Positions 58,717 to 64,000 of a stretch of DNA of 64,000 nucleotides are shown here, in pieces. Source of the stretch: JAZLIT01 sp045617525. GTDB taxonomy: Bacteria > Bacillota > Bacilli > Bacillales_A > Planococcaceae. The stretch is from positions 12,717 through 76,716 of the forward strand of contig JAZLIT010000265.1 in the NCBI GenBank assembly GCA_045617525.1, read 5' to 3'. Position 1 is the first letter of the stretch; every line of letters begins with the position of its first letter. The notes under the pieces are model-generated. The model worked only from the letters and a program-made list of their open reading frames with translations. It was not told the origin of the DNA and searched no databases. The translations under genes and the position numbers were made by a program.

Positions 58717-59204
58717 AGAAATTTACATTTAGCTACGTACTGATTTTAGCTATTTTTGTGATAGTTGGAATAGTCATGGTGATTACCACAAATAAAGACG
58801 AAGGTACGATCGAGCCAGACAATGAACTCATCAATAAGACCCCCGGATACAGCACAATGATTAAAGTAAGTGAGCTTGTTTCAGCACAGCAGCTCGAAAA
58901 GTCTTTACTGAATATCGAAGTTTCACCTATGGGTAATACAGAAGATATTGTCCTTGAAATACAGGGGAATGATTTTGTAAACGAAGATACACTTTTAAAA
59001 GACAGCTATAATATTCTTACAGGTGCTTTTGATATTCAAACATTAAATACATTTACAATTGTCTGGTACGCTAAAATAACACCAGATAATCCTGAAGTTC
59101 TTCGCGTAACAATGACCAAAGATACAATTGAACAATTAAAGCAAAAAAGTTACCTCGTTTTACCTGAGTTAGCTGAGTTTTATGAAAAGCATTCAACATT
59201 ATAA
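58713..59204 (+). CDS. Membrane-anchored exported protein, unknown
   Basis: A 163-residue protein with one N-terminal membrane segment (residues 5-25, FSYVLILAIFVIVGIVMVI) and an extracellular or external soluble part rich in beta strands near residues 50-130. No lipobox. Its promoter (58649-58677), coupled leader peptide and terminator make it a single-gene unit. I do not recognise a family; YDVP-like or protease motifs are absent. Confidence 0.6.
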   Translation: MKKFTFSYVLILAIFVIVGIVMVITTNKDEGTIEPDNELINKTPGYSTMIKVSELVSAQQLEKSLLNIEVSPMGNTEDIVLEIQGNDFVNEDTLLKDSYNILTGAFDIQTLNTFTIVWYAKITPDNPEVLRVTMTKDTIEQLKQKSYLVLPELAEFYEKHSTL

Positions 59205-59220
59205 AAGTAAACATGGACAT

Positions 59221-59261
59221 GCTAACGCCGAATATTGTCACATGGATGTGACAACGTTGGC
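59221..59261 (+). repeat. Stem-loop before the terminator of the 58713 gene
   Basis: Inner perfect stem TTGTCACA/TGTGACAA around TGGA, with outer pairing GCTAACG/CGTTGGC. Not a terminator; a second hairpin with T run follows at 59291. Confidence 0.5.
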
Positions 59262-59290
59262 CTCATCCCCGTTAATTCGGGATAAATCAC

Positions 59291-59335
59291 AAATAGCCAG
59301 AAGGGATTTTTAAAATTCCCTCTGGCTATTTTTTA
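59291..59335 (+). terminator. Terminator of the 58713 gene
   Basis: AATAGCCAGA-GGGA with complement TCCC-TCTGGCTATT, then T6. Confidence 0.85.
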
Positions 59336-59451
59336 TTGGCTCTATTATATTTGTTGGGGTTTTCATGCAATTGCGCATAAAAAAAAGGCACAAAATCACA
59401 CTTTTTTATATACCTTGAATTGCTGAAAAACAAGTTATAGAAAGGTGATTT

Positions 59452-59580
59452 AGTTGGACCCGTGCCCCCAGAGAAATAGGTAGGGAAGCTAAGAGCGCGC
59501 TCGTCGTGAGTGCAACGCTTCCATGACCAGCATCCTGCTGGCCCTCGGGCCCACGGAGCTCCAATCAACGCCTTTCGTGA
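59452..59580. repeat. Second GC-rich intergenic island
   Basis: About 130 bases rich in G and C with local palindromes (GGACCCGTGCCCC, CCAGCATCCTGCTGG, CCCTCGGGCCCACGG, GGAGCTCC). It shares the 9-mer GTTGCACTC (here inverted, GAGTGCAAC) with the island at 29341. No credible gene. It lies just beyond the terminator of the sortase operon. Confidence 0.5.
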
Positions 59581-59622
59581 GAAAAGGTGTACTGAAATTA
59601 ATGACTAATTTCAGGTACACCC
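59579..59622 (-). terminator. Terminator of the sortase B/haem operon
   Basis: Minus-strand stem GGTGTACCTGAAATTA/TAATTTCAGTACACC with a one-base bulge, then TTTTCTC. Confidence 0.78.
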
Positions 59623-59645
59623 CAACATTTGACGTAGAACTGTCT

Positions 59646-60470
59646 TTATTTTATCGATTGATTAAAGGCATCAAACGCTTCTTTTACTTCCTTCATTGAT
59701 TGCGTTAATTCCTGCTTTTGCTTTGATGTGAAGAAGCTATAGTTTACATAGTCTTCCTTCCCAACCTCATAATAAGCAATTACTTCATTGACTGATGTAA
59801 GCTTGCTGACCAGCAAATCTGTTTCTGTAGCTCCGGCATGCTTCTTAAATGCATCAACTACTTGCAATGTACCTTCAACATTTGCCTTCACATCATATAC
59901 TTGAGTATAGGCATAACTATTTTCAGTTCCTGCTAACTTATGCTCAATTGTTTCCTGTAGCATTGCAGATGTCCCCTTTAACACATCTTGCCCATTAAGC
60001 TGTGATTGCGCTAACTCATTCGTTAACTCCTTCACGTCTTTTACTAATGCTGCCATAGTATCTTTAACGCCGGCTGTAGCTTTGCCTTCAAATAACCCGT
60101 ATTCAACCGCATGGAGGCCATTCCCGTCTTGTTCTTTGCCTTCTTGTAGCGTTGCATCGATTACTTCAAATTCATCGCTAAATGACGTTTTTAATGGCTG
60201 TAGACGTTCCACATACATATGCACTAGTGGATAAAGTTTCTGAGCTTCCTCAAGCTTGTCCTCATTTATATATTGCTCAAGCAACATAATATCTTCCGTA
60301 AACAGTGTCATCTGCATTAAAGCCTCTGTTTTATAGGCAGTAGTTGCCTCTGTTAAATCTACTGGAATGACCTGTTCAACAACTTTAGGCTTCTCCTCTT
60401 TATTCGAGCCACACGCTGCAAGTACTAGCATAATTGAAGCTGTTACCATTACTATTATAAATTTCTTCAT
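59646..60470 (-). CDS. EfeO/imelysin-like (M75) lipoprotein
   Basis: Lipoprotein of 274 residues with lipobox LAAC (residues 17-20) after a hydrophobic signal, then an all-helical region. The motif GNGLHAVEYGLFEG fits the His/Glu iron-binding pattern of EfeO/EfeM and imelysin-like M75 proteins (HxxE). EfeO proteins bind ferrous iron in the EfeUOB system; here neither EfeU nor EfeB is near. It is the last gene of the sortase B operon, 13 bases after srtB, so it probably handles iron or haem released at the cell surface. Ribosome site AGAGGTGAG. Confidence 0.75.
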   Translation of the reverse strand: MKKFIIVMVTASIMLVLAACGSNKEEKPKVVEQVIPVDLTEATTAYKTEALMQMTLFTEDIMLLEQYINEDKLEEAQKLYPLVHMYVERLQPLKTSFSDEFEVIDATLQEGKEQDGNGLHAVEYGLFEGKATAGVKDTMAALVKDVKELTNELAQSQLNGQDVLKGTSAMLQETIEHKLAGTENSYAYTQVYDVKANVEGTLQVVDAFKKHAGATETDLLVSKLTSVNEVIAYYEVGKEDYVNYSFFTSKQKQELTQSMKEVKEAFDAFNQSIK

Positions 60471-60483
60471 ATCCTACTCACCT

Positions 60484-61167
60484 CTACCCTTCAATTACCT
60501 TCGCATGTACGACAAATCGTTCCTCGTCATTCACAGAGGTTGTACATGTTGAAAGTGTAAATAGTTGATCATGTTCTGTTACTTTTACTTGCAAATCAAT
60601 TTGTGATTTATCTTGGATTATATCAATAAAATTAGCGAATGAAGTGTCTGTAAAGTCCGTTTCTATATAATAAAAATCGGTCGTCGTTTCATACGCAGCA
60701 AACACCTGTAATTTAAGTTTTTTATCTGCAAGCTCAATATCAATCAGTTGATGTTGCTGTGCAAATTCCACCTCTGCATAGTTTGATAATTGCCCAAACA
60801 TCGAGCCATTTCGTAATACATGCCCATAAATGATTGAATGTTGATCTGTGAAATCCCCATCATTTCGATAATCTAAAAAAATCGAGCCTGCACGACTTTC
60901 AGCACCTCGATAATTATGCCTTAAATAAAACTCATTATTATCCGTCTGTAAAATCGGATAATCTACCTTCATGCCCTCAATTGAAATCCAACCCGCTACA
61001 TCACTATATTGCTGCTGTAGCGTTTGCAATGATTGCTGCTGCACAAGTGATTGAACTTGCTCAATTTCCTCATTCACCTGACTATAAGCACCAAAGTATT
61101 GTATGATTTCCCATCCTGTATATGCCATGACTAGCACGCATAATAACTGAATCAAGCGACTTTTCAT
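60484..61167 (-). CDS. srtB: Class B sortase
   Basis: Membrane-anchored cysteine transpeptidase of 227 residues: one N-terminal span (residues 5-22), then the catalytic domain with H116 in SIIYGHVLRNG, C208 in FTLSTCTT and R217 in DEERFVV, the three catalytic residues. The class B variants attach NEAT haem-binding proteins with NPQTN/NPKTG-like motifs to peptidoglycan. It overlaps the ATPase stop by one base (TAATG), so translation is coupled. Its likely substrate (an IsdC-like protein) would lie beyond 64000. Confidence 0.92.
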   Translation of the reverse strand: MKSRLIQLLCVLVMAYTGWEIIQYFGAYSQVNEEIEQVQSLVQQQSLQTLQQQYSDVAGWISIEGMKVDYPILQTDNNEFYLRHNYRGAESRAGSIFLDYRNDGDFTDQHSIIYGHVLRNGSMFGQLSNYAEVEFAQQHQLIDIELADKKLKLQVFAAYETTTDFYYIETDFTDTSFANFIDIIQDKSQIDLQVKVTEHDQLFTLSTCTTSVNDEERFVVHAKVIEG

Positions 61168-61937
61168 TAAATACTCACCGGCATCATATAATAGCCGATT
61201 TCCGCATCATCTCGAAAAGCAACTTTCACATCATACACTTCTTTAACAAGGCCTGCCGTAACAACTTTTTTTGGTGCACCTTCTGCTAAAATTTCTCCAG
61301 CTTTCATGACGATAACATGGTCACTGTATTGAATTGCCTGATTGATATCATGAAGTACCATGACAATTGTAAGTCCAAATTTAGAATTCAGCTCTTTCAC
61401 AAGCTCAAGCAATTCTAGCTGATAATAAATATCTAAATAGGTTGTTGGCTCATCTAAGCATAATATTTCCGATTTTTGCGCTAACGCCATCGCAATCCAA
61501 ACTCGTTGCCGTTCGCCACCTGATAATGAATTTAAATCCTCGGTACGTTTATCCAGTAAATTTGTGCATGTTAATGCCCAAGTAATCGCTTCCTCATCTT
61601 CCTGTGAACCCTTTTTGAACAACGAAGCATACGGCATACGGCCAAATTTCACAAGCTTCTCTACCGTTAAATCTTGCGGAATATCATTTTGCTGATAAAC
61701 GATTGCCAGCTTTTGTGCGAATTCCTTTTGTTTATATTCCACTAAATCACGATTTTCTAACTTTGCGAGACCATCAAGAGGCCGATTATTGCGTGCCATT
61801 ACACTTAATAGCGTCGATTTACCGCAGCCATTAGGGCCAATAATTGTTGTAATTTCCCCCTTTGGTATTACCGTTGTGACGCCGTTCAAATGGCGTCTTG
61901 TCCCATCATGGGAAACGACTACTTTATTCAATTCCAT
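61167..61937 (-). CDS. Iron/haem ABC transporter ATPase (FecE/HmuV type)
   Basis: ATPase of 256 residues with Walker A GPNGCGKST near residue 32, Q-loop VYQQND, signature LSGGERQRVWIAMAL and Walker B EILCLDEPTTYLD; typical of siderophore and haem importers. Ends one base inside the start of srtB. Specificity comes from the binding protein and permease, not from this subunit. Confidence 0.92.
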   Translation of the reverse strand: MELNKVVVSHDGTRRHLNGVTTVIPKGEITTIIGPNGCGKSTLLSVMARNNRPLDGLAKLENRDLVEYKQKEFAQKLAIVYQQNDIPQDLTVEKLVKFGRMPYASLFKKGSQEDEEAITWALTCTNLLDKRTEDLNSLSGGERQRVWIAMALAQKSEILCLDEPTTYLDIYYQLELLELVKELNSKFGLTIVMVLHDINQAIQYSDHVIVMKAGEILAEGAPKKVVTAGLVKEVYDVKVAFRDDAEIGYYMMPVSI

Positions 61938-61955
61938 TGTCTACGTCACTCATTT

Positions 61956-62912
61956 CTATTTATCTTTTCGAATTAAGAAAATTAAAAATGGTCCACCTAT
62001 AATGGCCATAATTGTTGATGCTGGTATTTCAATTGGCGCCGCAATTGTACGCCCTACTGTATCTGCCACCAATATAATAAGTGCACCTAATAGCGCAGTG
62101 AACGGAATTAAAATTTTATGATCATGCCCAACAATTCTACGTGCAATATGTGGCACTAAAATCCCAACAAAGGCAATTACGCCCGCTACAACAACTGAAA
62201 CTGCCGATAGTAAAACAGCTATTGCACCAATGACTACACGTGCAAAATTTACATTGAAGCCAATGCTTTTCGCCGTTTTATCAGACAATACAAGTACATT
62301 ACACCAACGATACATTGCAAAAGCAAGGATTAAACCGATTGAACCGTATACAACAATAATGCTCACATCATCCCATGTTTTTAACATTAAATTCGAGGAT
62401 GTTACACCTGAGGTTGTAGCGCCTAGACTAATCATTGCTTCAATTAATCCTGAGAATACCGCATTAATGGCAATCCCCACTAAAATTAATTTTAATGGAC
62501 TTAAGCCAGATTTCCAAGAAAGTGCAAACACTAAAAAGCAGGCGAATGCCCCACCGATAAATGCAGCAAGGGGCGAGTAGAAAAAGTACACCGGAAAGAA
62601 TGAAACAATTAGAAGCTTTGAAAATGCTGCTCCGGAAGAAATACCAATAATCCCTGCGTCTGCTAATGGGTTTCGCATAATCGCTTGCAATAAGACCCCT
62701 GCAACCGATAAGGCTGCTCCTGCAAATATTGCCACTAAAATACGAGGGAATCGTAAATCGCGAATTGCTGCCATTTGACTATTTTCAGAATCAAAAATTC
62801 CTGTGATAAACTCTAAATACGTTACTTGAATTTTACCCGTTGTTGCGGCAATCATAATGGTGAATAATAGTAAAAGCATTACAACAACTGTACTAACTAT
62901 TTTTTTCGTCAC
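61956..62912 (-). CDS. isdF: Iron/haem ABC transporter permease (FecCD family)
   Basis: Permease of 318 residues with about nine or ten spans. FecCD motifs are visible: RFPRILVAIFAGAALSVAGVLLQ, NPLADAGIIGISSGA and GIIAFVGILVPHIARRIVG. GTG at 62912 follows GAGGG with nine bases; the longer open frame upstream is rejected. By context (sortase B operon) I call it the Isd-type permease, IsdF-like; siderophore import remains possible. Confidence 0.88.
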   Translation of the reverse strand: MTKKIVSTVVVMLLLLFTIMIAATTGKIQVTYLEFITGIFDSENSQMAAIRDLRFPRILVAIFAGAALSVAGVLLQAIMRNPLADAGIIGISSGAAFSKLLIVSFFPVYFFYSPLAAFIGGAFACFLVFALSWKSGLSPLKLILVGIAINAVFSGLIEAMISLGATTSGVTSSNLMLKTWDDVSIIVVYGSIGLILAFAMYRWCNVLVLSDKTAKSIGFNVNFARVVIGAIAVLLSAVSVVVAGVIAFVGILVPHIARRIVGHDHKILIPFTALLGALIILVADTVGRTIAAPIEIPASTIMAIIGGPFLIFLIRKDK

Positions 62913-62947
62913 AGCGATACACCCTCTATTTCTGTCTATATAATGAA

Positions 62948-62975
62948 ACGACAAAACCCCTAGGGGCTTTGCCGT
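62948..62975 (-). repeat. Hairpin between the binding protein and permease genes
   Basis: Minus-strand stem ACGGCAAAGCCCC/GGGGTTTTGTCGT around TA. Same core sequence as the darB terminator at 32448. There is no T run, so it may fine-tune expression of the downstream genes. Confidence 0.55.
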
Positions 62976-63029
62976 TCATCGTCATTATTACTTTAAAACG
63001 GCATGAATAAACTTCAGATAGTCCAAAGT

Positions 63030-63926
63030 TTATTTATAAAAAATCTCTACTAATTTATTTAACGCCTCTGGCACATTTAAAGCTGCCGTCGTTCCAAATA
63101 AATCTTCTTCTAAATCATAAACGTGACCATTTTTCACTGCATCAAAATGCTTCCAGACGTCATTAGCTTTAAATTCTTCATTAAACATTTCAATTACTTC
63201 ATCTGGCATACCATGCGCTAGACGTAAAATAATATCTGGATTCGCGTCATATAAGTACTCCGTGTTCGAAGCCAAATATTCCTCTTCCATCCCAGACATT
63301 ACATTTTCTCCACCAGCTAAGCGCACTAAATCGCCAGCATATGAATTTTCAGTCGCTACTAAATAGCTTCCTGGGACACCCAAAATAACTAGCACTCTTG
63401 GCTTCTCATTTTGACTCGCAACAATTTCAACATGATCAATCTTGTCCTGTAATTTTTCTACAAGTGCATCCGCTTCCGCAACACGATTATAGCGTCCACC
63501 AATTTCCTTTATTTCAGATAGCATTGATTCAATGCTTGTTAAATCCACAAAATCCACAGGAATACGCAATTTCTCAAAGGAATCCTTTAAGTCGTATTCA
63601 AGCGTGGAAACGGATAAAACCTCTGTCGGATTTAATGATTTAATCGTTTCTGCATCTGGTGCCATCGCATTCCCGATATTTGGAAGACCATCAAAGCGCG
63701 CTGGTAATTCCTTTATCGTATCTGGAATTGCTATAGCATCCAGATTTAATTCATTTAAAATTTGAGCGACAACAACAGTCCCTGCGATAATTCGGTGTTC
63801 GTCGTCTGTTTTTGATACCTGTTCATTTCCCACATCTTCAATGTTATTATCCTCGGTAGCTTTATTACTATTACATCCCGCTAGAAGTAAAATTGATAGC
63901 ATACTTGCTGTTAGCCATTTCCACAT
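63030..63926 (-). CDS. isdE: Haem/iron-chelate binding lipoprotein (IsdE-like)
   Basis: Periplasmic-binding-protein-like lipoprotein of 298 residues with lipobox LLAGC (Cys18), then IIAGTVVVAQILNELNL and the class III helical-backbone fold (PNIGNAMAPDAETI, VLSVSTLEYDL, VILGVPGSYLVATENSYAGDLV). The sortase B and FecCD context points to haem (IsdE); ferric siderophore is the alternative. AGGGGGAACG precedes the ATG. First gene of the operon inside the window; genes further upstream lie beyond base 64000. Confidence 0.85.
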   Translation of the reverse strand: MWKWLTASMLSILLLAGCNSNKATEDNNIEDVGNEQVSKTDDEHRIIAGTVVVAQILNELNLDAIAIPDTIKELPARFDGLPNIGNAMAPDAETIKSLNPTEVLSVSTLEYDLKDSFEKLRIPVDFVDLTSIESMLSEIKEIGGRYNRVAEADALVEKLQDKIDHVEIVASQNEKPRVLVILGVPGSYLVATENSYAGDLVRLAGGENVMSGMEEEYLASNTEYLYDANPDIILRLAHGMPDEVIEMFNEEFKANDVWKHFDAVKNGHVYDLEEDLFGTTAALNVPEALNKLVEIFYK

Positions 63927-63950
63927 ATAACGTTCCCCCTATTTATAAAT

Positions 63951-63990
63951 TGAAGTAAATTTTCAAAGCAGTTTGTGAAAATTTACTTCA
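63951..63990. repeat. Perfect 14-bp hairpin upstream of isdE
   Basis: TGAAGTAAATTTTC with its exact complement around a 12-base loop, 25 to 65 bases upstream of the isdE start. No U run on the coding strand side, so likely an mRNA-processing or partial terminator hairpin between an upstream gene (beyond the window) and isdE. Confidence 0.5.
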
Positions 63991-64000
63991 ATTTACTTTT

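Noticed and set aside
59326..59568. 80-codon minus-strand frame through GC-rich island B
   Set aside because: Its first half is dictated by the palindromic GC-rich DNA and its second half runs through the terminator; no ribosome site.
63927..64000. Fur box before isdE
   Set aside because: No match to the GATAATGATTATC-type repeat in the visible bases; regulation probably acts further upstream, outside the window.

Overview
The window is low-GC Firmicute DNA with AGGAGG-type ribosome binding sites, ATG/GTG/TTG starts and sigma-A-like promoters. Gene content and order match the yla-ykt-pdh-ykr-yku-ykw part of the Bacillus subtilis chromosome, read in reverse and interrupted by unrelated blocks. 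Best guess is a spore former of the Lysinibacillus/Solibacillus (Planococcaceae) type: it has a Spo0E-like protein and KinA-type orphan kinases, but also prfC, a sortase B/haem locus and a stand-alone MurE with an atypical specificity motif. The genus is inferred from remembered protein similarity, not from a search. Almost everything is chromosomal core; I see no prophage, integrase, transposase, CRISPR array, rRNA or tRNA.

Layout. 1-8 kb: typA (cut by the window edge), ylaF, yktC, ykzI, yktB, yktA, speA, then lrgAB and an atypical short-chain dehydrogenase. 8-13 kb: pdhABCD operon on the minus strand from a clear promoter. 13.6-17.3 kb: peptide deformylase, a HAD phosphatase, an unlisted 23-residue cationic peptide gene with its own promoter and terminator, then rpoY-rnjA. 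17-19 kb: ktrC and the redox pair ykuV/ykuU. 19.3-23.7 kb: XRE-cupin regulator plus potABCD behind a promoter with repeated operator-like boxes. 23.9-29.2 kb: MFS exporter and a three-gene ABC system. 29.6-34.2 kb: dapL, dapH, ccpC, darB, a small membrane protein and fadH. 34.5-41 kb: ppk1-ppx, cheV, ykwC, a Spo0E-like gene and small genes. 41-46.6 kb: ykvS, CPBP protease, lipoprotein, MarR, orphan kinase, B12-binding radical SAM protein. 46.7-55 kb: ktrD, terC behind a yybP-ykoY manganese riboswitch, prfC, vanZ, a 138-bp inverted-repeat element, a DIP1984-like gene, murE and an M42 peptidase. 55-59.2 kb: second kinase, aldehyde dehydrogenase, two unknown genes. 59.6-64 kb: a sortase B/haem-iron uptake operon ending in an EfeO/imelysin-like lipoprotein.

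How genes work together. SpeA (polyamine synthesis) and PotABCD (polyamine uptake) cover one nutrient. KtrC, KtrD and DarB are the potassium and c-di-AMP side. dapH, dapL and MurE bear on the lysine/diaminopimelate cell-wall branch. PPK1-PPX make and break polyphosphate. Two soluble or membrane kinases and the Spo0E-like protein fit the sporulation phosphorelay. The last operon imports haem or an iron chelate and carries its own sortase.

Most genes are ordinary. The less-explained items are the 23-residue peptide gene, the 138-bp inverted-repeat element, two GC-rich intergenic islands, the EfeO-like protein in the sortase B operon, the SDR with no catalytic triad, and a translationally coupled leader peptide at 58690. 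All coordinates of start codons were re-chosen where a ribosome binding site or remembered homologue favoured a downstream start.
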